Counted from the first letter of the stretch, positions 22,811 through 35,042 are shown. The stretch is DNA of 64,000 nt from Sepiola atlantica (GCA_963556195.1 OY744535.1:89487949-89551948); one strand, 5' to 3'. Made by a program: numbers and translations. The notes: generated by a model not told the origin, from the letters alone.

Positions 22811-23829
22811 CTCCAGAATGGCAATAAACATATGTGACAAACGGCTAGAAATATTTTTATATTATAAATACTTTATTTGATGTAGTAAATATCGCAACAT
22901 CGAAGATAAAATACTGAAATTTAAACGAAAATGTCCGTAGATATTTCAGAATTAATTTATCTCGTGCCTGGTTATCGATTTTCAATTTCTATCTTCGTGT
23001 GTTGCTAACCTTTAGAATTGGATCGGTTAACAACTCAGCAGTCTTTCACTTCTTCCACTGTTGGGCACGACTTTGCGTCGCCGTGAATAGTATAGAAATC
23101 CACCAACAAATGTTACAAAATTAAGAGGTTTTGGCTTCTGACTTTTGATTGATTGTCCAAACATTATCACATCTCACGGCAGGATGCTGATCTTTCTTTA
23201 GTTTGACAGCCAAACGATTACTTCGGCCATAGTTTTCTGCATTTAGCTTATATTTGTTAGTTGTTAAGACAGGCATAATCAGTAAGTCGGAAAGGACATA
23301 AGGTATATTGTTATCAGGGTTGACAATTCTGTATGAGAACATAATTGGCAGAAGTTACAGACTCGCCAGGGATTTCAATTGTTTTCATCAATAATGGATG
23401 CGTGTGTGTGTATTGTATAACGACTAATATAGTGTGTTTTATGGTAAACAGTATGTATTTAATCAAACACCGGTTATAATAATAGTAATAATAAATGGCT
23501 GACTACGACACGGCTAATGTTTTGACCAATGGTCTTTTAAGAGGGAACATGTATCTATACTTCTCTATGTGTACGTATGTGTATATACGTTCAGATATGT
23601 TCATATAACTACATTTATGCCGCAAACAATATGTTGATTGTTTGATATTTAAAACTGTTCTAGTATCTTAAAATTAACTTTCACTAATGATCTTGTCAAA
23701 CATATAGGTATCATAATCTAGCTTGTCTGCTTTACACCCCAAGAATAAAGTTTCCAAGTAATGTAAATCTATTATAATCAACTCTATAAGCATTTTTCTG
23801 AGAACTTATTTGTAGGATCAACATGAGTG

Positions 23830-23831
<2 letters not shown>
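22811..23831. other. Unannotated stretch
   Basis: A frame at 23121-23342 (minus) has no recognised motif. Nothing else seen. Confidence 0.45.

Positions 23832-23898
<67 letters not shown>
23832..23898. repeat. (TA)n microsatellite
   Basis: Pure TA array ending exactly at the foldback element. Confidence 0.95.
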
Positions 23899-23903
<5 letters not shown>

Positions 23904-24396
23904 AAAATATAATAACACGAAATTACATAATCATCGATGCAATAATTTATTTCAACCTTGTGGTATTGTAAAGCATCCAAGTAAGACAGCGGATGTTGCT
24001 TTCCAAGTGACAGGGGCGGGTTTTGGGATTGGTGATTCTTGATACACTGATCTGATTTATTGAGAGACATTGGATACCCTCCCTGCCCATTTACAATTTT
24101 CAAATTTCTCTTTATATACATATATGGCTTTTTCTTCCCTTTCCGTCATTAATCATGTAATTCCCCCTTAAAATTATAGATTAAATATGCGTTAAATCTC
24201 CCCCACTCTCAAAATGTGTATTATATATGTTGTCGCACTCTCTCTACTTCTATTTGAATTGTCGAGTGTGAATTTCTCTTTTCCATTTTCAAAAATGTAA
24301 TCATCTCACTTGGATGCTTGACAATACCACAGGGTTGAACTAAATTATTGCATTGATGATTATGTAATTTCGTGTTACTGTACTTTATTTCATTCT
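23899..24396. mobile_element. Foldback/MITE-like element, about 500 bp with about 95-bp terminal inverted repeats
   Basis: The left arm (23899-23990) and right arm (24303-24396) are inverted copies. 'taacacgaaattacataatc' is mirrored by 'gattatgtaatttcgtgtta', and 'ttgtggtattgtaaagcatc' by 'gatgcttgacaataccacag'. The two short frames that translate similarly on opposite strands (NTKLHNH..CNNL) are simply the two arms, not a gene. Confidence 0.85.
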
Positions 24397-24461
24397 TTCT
24401 CTGTTTATTACATTGAGCTCTCATATCTGTATTTCTTCCAAGAATTTATTTCATTATAACA

Positions 24462-24463
<2 letters not shown>

Positions 24464-24525
<62 letters not shown>

Positions 24526-24558
24526 GTGTATATATATATATATGTATATATATATATA
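24464..24558. repeat. (TA)n microsatellite with TATG interruptions
   Basis: TA array with 'tgtatgtatgtgtg' inside. Confidence 0.95.
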
Positions 24559-24850
24559 ATTATTAATGATAATATATGTATTAGCATACACTATCAGTGC
24601 CCTTTTACTTTGCAGTCTCTTTAAAAGATTCAGCTCGTTGATTGTCAATTATTGATATCAGAGCTAATATAAGTCAGTACATATTATATTCCAATAACTA
24701 TGGTTGTATTTTATTATTTTTTTCACATTTCCAAAACACATAACATTTCTGTGAGATATATTTTTTACGGTCTGTTTCATTTGTCTTGTGCCAAACGACG
24801 TTTTTATGTCAATATCATCTCTGCAACATTACAAAATCATCGGAAATAGG
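24548..24850. repeat. Repeat family R3, copy 2 (inverted relative to copy 1)
   Basis: See the match to 20640-20955. One end abuts a TA array, the other lies against the LINE at 24870. It could be part of a longer element with LINE-type tail sequence, but no coding part is shared. Confidence 0.8.
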
Positions 24851-24869
24851 TTTCCAACGAAGTTAAACA

Positions 24870-27190
24870 GTGATATACCGAGGTAGTTTTCTAGTACCTG
24901 CGGTCCCCTATATGTTTGTAGAGTGTAATGATGTTTGCGTCTCTCATGTCGTGAGGCACTGGGCCTTCTCACCAGCACTGTATCAAAAGGTTATGCAGGG
25001 GCTGAAGCAGGCAAGCTTTTCACCTTTTTAAGACCTCTGCTCGAATATAGTCCTTCCTTGGGGCTTTTCCAGATGGCAGTTTGTCTATTGCCCTGGATAG
25101 CTTTTCTATGGAAGGCATCTCGTAGAGCTCATGCATCATGGGAAGACGATCAATGGAATTAAGGGCAAACTGATGTACCACGTTCGCCTGGGAGTAAAGC
25201 TCGAAGTAGTGTTCTACCCATCTGTCCAGTTGTTTGACTTTGTCTAGTATAGATCCACCCGACTTCAACTTCAGTGGCGCAGTTTTGTTGATTGTGGGTC
25301 CAGTAGCTCTCCTGCTCCCGTCATATATGTGTTTCATTTTGTCTGTATCAGCCGCCCGCTGAATAGTCCTAGAGAGGTTCGTCCAGTGTAGCCAGCGATG
25401 TAGGAGATGGAGTGGGCTTGTATGAAAGCAAGGATGAACGTTTTGCCTCAATCAGAGGGTCGAGGGTAGCAGAATTCGCATCATGCCAGTAATTGCGTTT
25501 ACAACCTGTCCTACTTCCAAAGTTTTTGAGAGCTGTAGAGTGAGTGTTATTCTATAGTGTTTTCCACTGTCCAGGTGAAGGTTGACTGTGATCTCCTTTG
25601 AAGGTGGAAGCAAACATCACGTTGAATATCGCCATGCGGTCTGGGTGATGAGTCTCGCTTACGTCTATCATTGTATTGAAGTTTAACCTTGCTGCATACA
25701 AAAGAATGATCCGTATGAAAATCGGCACTATGGTAGGCTCTAGACATCAGGAAATGGTTTAGGTACCTTCGTCTAGTAATGATGAGGCTACTCATGTTCT
25801 AGCGCTCTGACCTTGGATGTCTCCAAGATACCCTGTGATGCGGCCTCGCAACAAAACATATGTTGGTAATGCATAGGTCATGGTAGACACAGGGTTCTAG
25901 TAGTCGCTGACCATTATCATTGCATTTACCCACCCCAATGGCCATGCATCGTTGTCACCACCTACATGCGCATTAAAGTCTTCAAGCTTTATCAGGTTCG
26001 CATTCTGTGAAAATGATTTGATGGTGCTATCCAGCTGAATGTAGAAGTGCTCTATTTTTTCGTCAGGTTCCGCGGGTGTTGGGGCGTACACACACAATAG
26101 ATTAATTGATCCATCTGTGGTGTTTAGTCGCTGAAACACAGTTGTATATTTTTAAGCAGTGAGTTTCTGACTGCAAAACCAACACCGTGTTCGCGAACGT
26201 CATCTTTCTTCTTCCCTTGTCAGAAGAAGGCATAGTCTGATTCTTGTAGCCATCCGGATTTTGCTATCGAGTTTTTTGTAGTGCAACAATGTCTACCCTT
26301 AGTCTCGGTAGCTTGTTGTTGATGATGGCAGTTTTTTCGGACATCGGAGATGTTGAGAATATCAGTAGATAGGCCAGTCTCCATAATACGAACATTCCAG
26401 CACTCTAGCATAAATGCTGGTTTCTTTGTAATTCTTTTGTTTTCGTTTGGTGCATTGGTTGCTGACCACTTGTTGGAATGATCCTATGCCTTACGCACCA
26501 AGTAATGCAGGTGGCCAGTGGCGAGATAGCACCTTACTGGCTGAGAGCTGCTCATCTTTATAGTGGGCGGTAGCTGTCCAATGAGGTTAAATAACCTTTC
26601 CCACCGTCGGGATCGAACCCTGGCGCCCAGTTGTACGCCAATTCAGCTGTAGGCTTATGACCGATAACTGCCGCTCCCCTATTTCGTCTTATACAGATGC
26701 AGAGCTGAAGTTTTCTCTCAAGAGCGCTGGCCAGGGCAGATCTATGAAGAGACTAAGTTACTCGATCATCCGAATCCCCCTCTTGGTCTTGCTGATGTTG
26801 GCCAGCGAAAAGGAAGTACAAGTATGTCCGGCACCAGGTTGACTGGAGTAGCTGCCAGATAAGCTCTAAGTACAGCGCTTGTCTGCCTCTGAAGCTACAC
26901 TCCGGATGTTCATGGGCACCAGGACGTGTATATACATCGATCGGCCTGACATGCCTCATGTCTGGCGGCAGACCCCCTTCGAGTCTCATGTAGTTCTGCT
27001 TGATTCCGGAAGGTACTCATTTGACGTGTGTTGCCACGGGGAGACACTGTATGGAGCTTGCCTATAGAGAGGCTATGTACTGGAAGAGAAGACTCTCTGC
27101 TTCCTTTTTGCCTAGACTAGCCAGTGGTGGGGACTGAAAAGGAGGAAAATGACGAGCACACAACCTACAGCACACCAAACATGATGCATC
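24870..27190 (-). pseudogene. LINE (APE endonuclease plus start of RT ORF), 3'-truncated, minus strand
   Basis: Reading the minus strand downward. 27190-26450 is a probable 5' UTR. An APE-type endonuclease follows in pieces: 'ECWNVRIMETGLS' (about 26405), 'LLCVYAPTPAEPDEK' and 'DFNAHVGGDNDAW' (about 26100-25940), then 'TDHSFVCSKVKLQ' (about 25710). A linker, 'AADTDKMKHIYDGSR' and 'WVEHYFELYSQ', leads to the RT entry 'IDKLPSGKAPRKDYIRAEVL' (about 25080-25025). After 24870 homology stops, before the RT catalytic box. Stops and frameshifts are present. This is the endonuclease/RT type common in molluscs (RTE/Craft-like; clade uncertain). Dead. Confidence 0.88.
26590..26690 (-). other. tRNA-like (Pol III B-box) sequence in the LINE 5' region
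   Basis: The minus strand contains 'gcgccagggttcgatcccga' (about 26629-26610). This is an exact GGTTCGATCC B-box with tRNA-like flanks. An upstream A-box at the right distance is weak ('agcggcagttatcggt'). It may be an embedded SINE head or an internal promoter-like element of the LINE 5' UTR. Confidence 0.45.
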
Positions 27191-27234
27191 AATCCACCAT
27201 AACGACACACTTCATGTACGTATAAATATAATAA

Positions 27235-27235
<1 letters not shown>

Positions 27236-27310
<75 letters not shown>

Positions 27311-27447
27311 CGTTCTCAATTGTGCGATCGGCTTAAATGGTTATCTATAAACAGTTTATACCGCAAGGCTGAAACATATACGTATATAGACATATATAAC
27401 TATTTATTATTAAATATATATATGGAAAGAGATGTATTAACACATAA

Positions 27448-27535
<88 letters not shown>
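27236..27535. repeat. (TA)n and (CA)n-(TA)n microsatellites
   Basis: TA at 27236-27307; CA then TA at 27448-27535. About 140 bp of unique sequence lies between them. Confidence 0.95.
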
Positions 27536-27536
<1 letters not shown>

Positions 27537-27544
27537 AATTGTTG

Positions 27545-27610
27545 TGTTTATAGTCTATGTACGTGCACGTTTTGTCCTTTAATCGGGACTCGTCAACATA
27601 GATATATAAC
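27545..27610 (-). ncRNA. Type I hammerhead ribozyme, family 2, downstream copy (core mutated)
   Basis: Minus strand: CTATG; TTGACGA (first core C changed to T); helix II GTCC-CGATTAAA-GGAC (four perfect pairs); AAAA in place of GAAA; helix III ACGT-GC-ACGT (four pairs); A at the cleavage position; CATAG. Helix III differs from the other copy by a paired change (T-A versus C-G), which is covariation. Two core changes should abolish cleavage in this copy. Confidence 0.82.
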
Positions 27611-27864
27611 TATTCACTAGTCGCGTTATTCGAATCCCCGGGCTCCGAGTATGTTACAACTCAAGCACCGATATCTAGACCTCAACGGCCACCGCTGAAT
27701 AGCTAATGTTTAAACTGTGTTTGGCGGCTCGACGTCGATAAAACGTTCAACTTAATGAAAGGAACGATGCATTTATAGTTAGCGACGTCATGCTGTGTTA
27801 ATAGTACACTCACAGTTCTCATTTACGTTTTTTTCTAGGGACTACATGTAATAAATATATGTTT

Positions 27865-27930
27865 TGTTTATAATCTATGTATGTATACATTTCGTCTTTT
27901 AATCAGGACTCGTCAGCATAGAGATATAAC
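27865..27930 (-). ncRNA. Type I hammerhead ribozyme, family 2, upstream copy (core intact)
   Basis: Minus strand: helix I CTATG (with an outer GTTATAT arm); core CTGACGA, matching CUGANGA; helix II GTCC..AGAC (three end pairs plus one C-A mismatch); core GAAA; helix III ATGT-AT-ACAT (four pairs, two-base loop); A at the cleavage position (triplet AUA); helix I return CATAG, perfect against CTATG, then the outer ATTATAAAC arm. Predicted cleavage is between 27880 and 27879. All core bases known to be needed are present. Confidence 0.88.
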
Positions 27931-28143
27931 TATTCACTACTGGTCGCGTGATTCGAAACCCCGGGATCCGAGTATGTTACAGCGCAAATCCCGACATCTA
28001 TCCCCTCACGACCACCGCTTAATTGCTAGATAAACAAACAGTGATAATTTTAACACTTATATCGGGGGCTTGACGTCAAGATAGCGGTCAACTTAATGAA
28101 AGGAACGATGCATCTATAGCTAAGGACGTCATGCGATGTTTAT

Positions 28144-28150
28144 ACTACAG

Positions 28151-28191
<41 letters not shown>
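28144..28191. repeat. (TA)n microsatellite
   Basis: Pure TA array abutting the retrozyme-like repeat. Confidence 0.95.
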
Positions 28192-28193
<2 letters not shown>

Positions 28194-28639
28194 GGAAAAA
28201 AGTTTCTAACATTGTTCTATTTTTTGTTTTTTAGTTTGCTGGGTTGGAATACTGCGTTCTTCATCAGTTTTACTCATACACTTGAAAACATAAAAATCAA
28301 TAAAGAGTTCTACCTTAAACTATAAATTAAATAGTAAGGTAGACGAGAACCCACACCACTGCTTATATAACAACTTTAGGAAAATGGGAAATGAAAGCAG
28401 TCTTCTACTGTTTATCATTGTTTCTAGTCGCCACTGAACTCAGTTAGAGCAAGCTGTGATTAAAGATTTTGCACTCATTGCTTTATCTTAGACTCTCTGC
28501 AACGGAACCTAACAGTGGGTATCCATTGCCAGCCGTCGCATGAATTAGAATTTTGTAGAAAAATTTAACAATTGAATACAACAATTTGGATATATACTTA
28601 TTTATGTTTAGACACGTTGAATTCGAGTATGGTGTATCA
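28192..28639. other. Unannotated stretch with a PLE-terminal-like motif
   Basis: The minus strand carries 'aaactgatgaagaacgcagt' (about 28276-28257), reminiscent of terminal repeats of PLEs, but no complete ribozyme core follows. Confidence 0.35.
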
Positions 28640-28705
28640 TTATAGTTGATATATATGGGGTTCGAATCTTGAAGGTAATGCGCTAGCCACACCGACTAAA
28701 CTTAT
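28640..28705 (-). other. Possible tRNA-like SINE head
   Basis: The minus strand reads 'ggtgtggctagcgcatta' (A-box-like) and then 'gattcgaacc' (B-box-like) about 10 bp later. The spacing is shorter than in a tRNA, so this is weak. Confidence 0.3.
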
Positions 28706-29482
28706 AAAGAGGGTATATGAGTCAGTGAATGCCTATATATCTGAGCATTTCATTGCGAATTGAAACAATGTAATTCCCTACTTTTCTTTTGAAAAGTGAT
28801 TTATTTTGGGGATCGAAGGTCTATCAAACATAAGCAAATAGGAAAAAACTATTTTTTTTGTAAAACAAAATTAACAACGTTAATATTCATCTCATTATGT
28901 TTTATTGAATTGCACGAATGTTTTTTGTAGATACATTTATTTCAGATTGTTTCTTCAAAAGTAACTTAATACATTTTAATTTATTTTACTTTTAATTAAT
29001 AATAAACATATCACTTTTAAATATAGTTTTTAATGTTTACTTTTTCTTGTTTTCCTACTTTTCAATTGTCCAATTCTCTTTAATGATTCATAATTTTCCT
29101 GTTTCCTCTCATTATCTACTTAGTTATTCCATTAGAACGCATTTTGCTGAATAAATTGTTTCTGTTATTTCTAATGTCTATTTCCTAATGGCATCAAATG
29201 CCCCCTACTCTTTAAATACAATTATTTTATCTAGTGAAATTCTATCATGAGTTCATATGAGCAGATACAGGTATTCTATTAAGTACACTCTCCAAAATAG
29301 AATTATTTATGTTTGTTAATAAATATTTACTTAAAACATTATCCACATTAGTAACAACATGCTAAATGGTTCCGGTGGACGTATTAATACATGCACCGCG
29401 TCATATTTCAAATCCCTGAGGCAGACTAAACTACCTATGTAAAAATAATCCTAAACACTGTATGAGTCTGTTCAATTATTTG

Positions 29483-29485
<3 letters not shown>
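28706..29485. other. Unannotated AT-rich stretch
   Basis: Nothing recognised. Confidence 0.5.
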
Positions 29486-29530
<45 letters not shown>

Positions 29531-29573
29531 GAATGGATGCATTTTAAAAGTGTATACACATGTCTAGATATAT

Positions 29574-29618
<45 letters not shown>

Positions 29619-29707
29619 TTATATATATATATATATTCAAATATCTTAATGAAAATTAACTTTTTTTTCAAAAGAATACAAAGTAAAGCATTTATGCATA
29701 CATATAT

Positions 29708-29798
<91 letters not shown>
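29486..29798. repeat. Cluster of three (TA)n arrays
   Basis: TA arrays at 29486-29527, 29576-29635 and 29713-29798, the last preceded by a short CA run, with short unique spacers. Confidence 0.95.
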
Positions 29799-29800
<2 letters not shown>

Positions 29801-31108
29801 AGGAAAATAATGTCAAACATTGGAATTAGCTTAAAAATAATTCGACGTCTTTTAATTATTTAGCTGGTCACTCAGTAATTATATCTTATGTTTACTTAAT
29901 ATCGTTAAAAAGTTGCGTATTAGATTATAAATGGAATTTCGTGTCAATCCTACAGCGTAAATAATGTCTACGTACTAAGTTAACTATTCGTATATAGGTC
30001 AAATGTGAAAAGATCTGATAGCAGAATTACTTCTCAATTAGTGTTGGCAAGCATTCCACTTACTTCCCCTTGGTTTGTTGGCAGTCGGACTGTGCCGCTT
30101 CGTTATAACTAGTTATTACCTTGAAATAGCGTTGCAAGATACTGTAATTTCGCCCGCATTTGATGTCACTTCAAAGCGCTCGCTCTTTACAAGCATCCGC
30201 CTTTGAGTTCATCAACGTGATTATATTGAAAACGTAGAAAACTACGAAGAGATTCTAAGGAAAACGTTATAAAAAGAACTGTTTTCTGTGTTTCAAACCG
30301 AATTCATCATGTTCACATATTTATTGCTGTATTTACACCTTTGTTATTTACACATTGATATAATATTGCTGATCTAAATTAATTTAAAAACACACACATT
30401 GAGAGAGAAATAAGTTTTTAAATGCGACATTAACCAGACTATCCCTTTTTAGGAGAGGCGTACATTATATGTGGTCTGCCTATTTAAGAACGCATCAACC
30501 GTGTGTGTTTTACATGTAACAGTCACATAGTTTGATGTACTATTTGCTTACGATCTAAATAGACAGGAAGCACATATTTAATGTTCCATAGACCAATGAG
30601 ATACTTTGGCGTAAGAATGCGTTGGACTTCTTCTAGGAGTTACTAACTCTGATCGTTTCCCGCTTTAATTAGGTCGAGTTTCGATAGCGTGTTACCAGTA
30701 TGTTATGTTGTTGGCTTGTCAAACTCACCAGCGACCGGATACAATCAACAACAATACGTGGCGTCATCTTTTTATAAAAGAAAAATGATTCGAAACTGTT
30801 TAATTCGTTTTCATCTCTTTAAAATAAAATATATCTTCTGTTAACCTTAAATTTCGTGTGTTATCGTCTTCTGATGTCAAATATAGAGTCCCGTGGATCG
30901 TCCTTACAACCTAACTTTTAGTACCGCTCATCCATTATAATTCAAAACATATATTTACAATATATAAAACAATTCGTTGGCGACGAGTAATGAAACCCGA
31001 ATTGCTGTTCCAGTTTAATACCGTTCATAGCAGAAGTAGTGTGTAAATAACCGCCTTACAACGAAATAAATTTTAATAATTAGATATATAATTAAAAGTA
31101 CACACTAC

Positions 31109-31112
<4 letters not shown>
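29799..31112. other. Unannotated stretch
   Basis: 1.3 kb with no coding frame, TIR or tandem repeat that I can see. Confidence 0.5.

Positions 31113-31162
<50 letters not shown>
31113..31162. repeat. (TA)n microsatellite within a short palindrome
   Basis: The TA array is flanked by 'ctacatta' and 'taatgtag', so the whole locus is palindromic. Confidence 0.9.
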
Positions 31163-31164
<2 letters not shown>

Positions 31165-31840
31165 GTAGTAGAATACTTGTCACAATAGAAGTAAAACACA
31201 TTCCGCGAACATAATAGTTTTGTATCAGTTTTATGTATATTTGCAAATATTATAATTAAGATATAATGCTTCTTAAATCCATTCTAGATCTTTTATCTGA
31301 TTTGATCGAAACCAATTACAAGATTGTGATTCTAGAAACTAATCAAAATTAACAGCTTAAGCTTCAAGAGAGTTCGGAATAAAGTAAACTCATAGAATAT
31401 TGCTCAACTGATGTTTAATGACTATTGATTAAATTCAATACAAATCTGAAATATTTGAAATTTTAAATAATAAGTTTAACCAATCTTTCCCCTTTGAAAA
31501 ACTCCTTCGAAATATCCAAAAGTTACTACAATTTGGGGAATATTCATAACATTTTTAATAACTATTGTTAAAATTTCAAAATAATCGGGTGCAGCTGAAT
31601 GTTTACTAAATTAAACTAAATATAGCCAACATCCCGACCCAGTACGCCTAGCAGGTGTGTTGAAAAATGTATAATGATCGGCTTATTAGTTTATAAGTGC
31701 ATCATATCGATACTAATATATAAACATATTTACATACTTAACATGATATAAATAAAGATTAATGTGCAAAAACACAATCTTTTCCCCCCACTATATATAT
31801 TTTAATCAAATCGTTCGCTCTCGCTACTTACAACAAAAAC
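31163..31840. other. Unannotated AT-rich stretch
   Basis: Nothing recognised. Confidence 0.5.
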
Positions 31841-31883
31841 AACAACAAAAACGACAAAAAAATACAACAACGACGACGATGAC

Positions 31884-31917
<34 letters not shown>

Positions 31918-31922
31918 TTGAC

Positions 31923-31994
<72 letters not shown>

Positions 31995-31995
31995 C
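31841..31995. repeat. (CAA)n, (GAC/GAT)n and (GAT)n trinucleotide array
   Basis: CAA-rich sequence passes into alternating GAC/GAT triplets (31873-31923) and then a pure (GAT)n run of about 23 units (31924-31994). The frame over it reads poly-Thr/Met then poly-Met; there is no sign of a gene. Confidence 0.95.
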
Positions 31996-33000
31996 CATTT
32001 TTCGCTAGCTATGAATTCTTCATATTTTATTAGACGATAATGAATGTATGGTTGTTAATAATTAATTATAAAATGTGTTTATGGTTTAAGAAATCGGGTT
32101 GATTGTCAAAAATTCATAAAGTTTGCATTTTAATTATTATGCATTAGAATGAGATTAAAACTGACTTTAATTTGATTTGTTTCGTTTCTTCGTGTATTCT
32201 ACAACCTCCGCAAATTGAGCGGCAATTATGTTTACATTTTAAATTTGTGAATTTTTCCTTTCGTTTTGTACATTTAAATGCAATGTTTGATAATATACAG
32301 TAACCGTGACCCAAAGTAAATTTACTCTATAAAATATCAATCTTATATAAATAGGGATTTTGTCTGTCTGTCTGTCATTCAGTCAATCACAATTTTTCAA
32401 CGTAATTAATACATTGCGAAATAATAAATAAACATTCATATACCTAATCTAATATTCCAATATAACCTTATCTAATCTTTATATGAATAAATGCGAATCT
32501 TTCCCAAGTATATATTAACATAAACACCTCAATTTACTTAAATACAATGATAGAGTATATAGAGTAATCCCTTAATCTGTCAATGAAAACACAGTTTTGA
32601 ACATTTGCAAATTTATTTCCTAATGGATAATTATTCAGTAATGTACATTTATAATTGGCTTTGTAAAATGTTATTATATATTCATAATATTTTCCTCGAT
32701 AGTAATATATTTATAAATATTAATAAAATTAATTAAAGAGATGTCATGTAAAAACTATAGGGTTTAAAAAAATTTCAAATTTTCAGTTTCAAATAAGATA
32801 ATTATATAAAAACTACAGATTTTGAAGCTATTATAACATTCCTAAAATGCCTCTTATATAATGAGTTGATCTACTAGCCTTACACAAATATGCGGCCTTC
32901 GTAAGTAAATAGAAATGCTTTTACATACGATTATAATGCCGCAGGATATTTATTTACTCATGGTCAAACTCCTCGGAGTGATATTCTATCAATTTATCTA
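31996..33000. other. Unannotated AT-rich stretch
   Basis: 'tttgtctgtctgtctgtcat' near 32360 is a short CTGT repeat of a kind often found at transposon ends. Nothing else recognised. Confidence 0.45.
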
Positions 33001-33710
33001 TCAGATCGGGCTGGTGGCCCGGACCATATTGACCCAACTCTACGATACTTCCCTGTTCGTCATGGTTCCGTGAAGATCTTCGAGTTGAAAAACAGTATCT
33101 TCGGGCAGCTGTTTTGTGTATGTATTATAGGGTCGACCAACTTTACCTGTTCTGTCGGTTGGCGTCCATGAAATCAAATCCATGATAACCTCTTCTTTGT
33201 TTCTATAATAATGTCCAGTGGATCTCATTCTCTTTTCTTGTATTACTGATGATATTTTAGACATTTTGGCATACAGCAGTTTATAAGATTGGTGCGTTTT
33301 CCAGTGCATGTTTAATACAGCACGAACCACAAGTGTGTAAGTTCCATCTAGTTTCCTTTCCAGTTTTGTTGTTAGAGTCCAAGCTGGTGATCTATATAGC
33401 TGCATGGATTCCACTACGGCTCTAAAAAAGGTTTTTTTTTTCTTTGTTCAGACAGTACCGATTTCCAAATAACTCTTAGCCGATTAAGTGCTCTCCAGCC
33501 TTCGCTATTCTAACGAGCACGTCTTTTTTTTCTGTCGAGGCGATGTGGCTGCTCAGATATTCGAAGTCATTTACCTGCTGTAGAAGTGTTCTGTTCAGTA
33601 TTTCTATTGGACCAGTTTGATGATAGCAGATATATTCTGTTTTCGTTGCATTCGTATGCAGTCCACTCATAGCAGCTGGCCCTTTCGAAATATAGAGTGC
33701 CCTTTGAACA
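33001..33710 (-). pseudogene. LINE C-terminal fragment (endonuclease-RT type), minus strand
   Basis: Two frames join across a frameshift. 33670-33476 has 'MSGLHTNATKTEYICYHQTG' and 'VNDFEYLSSHIASTEKK'. 33414-33040 has 'SPAWTLTTKLERKLDGTYT', 'RMRSTGHYYRNKEEV' and 'GKVGRPYNTYTKQLPEDT'. This is the post-catalytic RT thumb and the C-terminus typical of RTE/Craft-like endonuclease-RT LINEs. It is 5'-truncated and frameshifted, hence inactive. Confidence 0.88.
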
Positions 33711-33769
33711 TTAGCATTAGGATTGATATTATTTGGTAAAAATATAGTTACATTTATACATAGAAGATA

Positions 33770-34235
33770 CTACAAGTTTGCTACAAATGACATAAGCTTT
33801 CTCTACCGTGTTAGAAAACTTCTTACATGTGCCAGCTTACTATACATATATAACGGAACCATTGCCCCGTGCATAGAGTACAGATGGCACATCTGAATTG
33901 GTGCACCAACAACTAACATCCCAATTTTGAACATGGTGCAAAACGAACATCACACTAAATTCAAAACCCTGTCGCATCGCTACAACATTGAATATATGTG
34001 TTTTTTTCAGGTACTTCCCCTGATAAACTTAATGCACATGTATAAACTTAATGCACATGTACCCGCTACAATGTAAATACCGCTACCTCACCCAACTTGC
34101 AGCAAAATACGACCATTGATGCCGGAGAATTTTCTACTCAAATAGCTTCTAACCTCGGACTGCTTGCATTTAAAATTCCATTCTTGCTCCCTGTTTCGTC
34201 GACACTACCATCATGCGCAATTTAAATGAACAAAA
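33770..34235 (+). pseudogene. Jockey-like LINE 3' end fragment
   Basis: Translation gives 'ISFLYRVRKLLTCASLLYIY', then 'GTIAPCIEYRWHI' and 'KTLSHRYNIEYMCFFQ', the C-terminal region shared with the copies at 12920 and 37440. An internal duplication 'ataaacttaatgcacatgta' occurs at about 34022 and 34042. Stops interrupt the frame. Confidence 0.8.
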
Positions 34236-34344
34236 AGTATGCTGACCAACTCCTTACTCACGTGCCTCCCTATTAATCTTGCCTTAATCACAGTACACTT
34301 TTACGCTTTAGTTTCAAGATGCATTTCTGTGGGGATGAACGAAC

Positions 34345-34500
<156 letters not shown>

Positions 34501-34877
34501 GAAAGGAACAACACAGGTAAGGAGAAACTATATTTTAATACTTTAGAAAAACAAATCTGGAGGCAAAACTAAATCAAATATTTGTAAACTTTTTAAATTA
34601 AAACATAATTATTAAATAGGGAGGTGGTGTCTGATCAACACTGCTGGGATGCCATGATAAAAAAATACTGTTTTGTTTTTAAAATCCCGAACAGTGTTCA
34701 TGGTAAACAACTGACGATCCCTTATATATAAAAACATATATAAAAATATATTTATATTAGAGTATATTCTTGGAAGTAAACTAAAATAGTGATTGCAGTA
34801 GATTGATTGACTTACTAGACTAAAATCTTTCAACAATTTTTTTTTCAGTTTTGAAGGTTAAAAGAACTTCCGAGACT
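34501..34877. repeat. Repeat family R4, copy 1
   Basis: It shares ordered blocks with 40622-40990 in direct orientation: 'cccgaacagtgttcatggta' versus 'cccgaaacagtttttcatgg', 'attgacttac', and a terminal 'aacttccgaaac' type block directly before a TA array in both. Non-coding, diverged. Confidence 0.6.
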
Positions 34878-35002
34878 ATATATATATATATAAGTATATA
34901 TATATATGCATATATAATTATATATATATATATATATACACATAGTTATATATATGTGTATATACATATATATATATATACACACATAGTTATATATATG
35001 TG

Positions 35003-35042
<40 letters not shown>

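Larger units (their letters stand above)
27541..28143 (-). mobile_element. Retrozyme-like tandem repeat, family 2 (320-bp unit, about 1.9 copies)
   Basis: Two direct copies, about 80% identical by eye, lie exactly 320 bp apart: 'aatcgggactcgtcaacata' at 27581 and 'aatcaggactcgtcagcata' at 27901. Each carries a type I hammerhead on the minus strand. Other shared landmarks are 'cttaatgaaaggaacgatgc' (27751 and 28091) and a B-box-like 'gattcgaa(a/t)ccccgggatcc' region (minus). On the minus strand, cleavage at both hammerheads would release a 320-nt monomer covering 27560-27879. The unit has no ORF. TA arrays abut both ends. The class is inferred from the metazoan retrozyme pattern. Confidence 0.82.

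Noticed and set aside
23827..24424. Similar short proteins on opposite strands
   Set aside because: They are the two arms of the foldback element.
28250..28280. CTGATGA on the minus strand near 28265
   Set aside because: No GAAA box at usable distance and no complementary helices.
31762..32040. Frame with long poly-Met tract
   Set aside because: Generated by the (GAT)n array; no flanking protein similarity.
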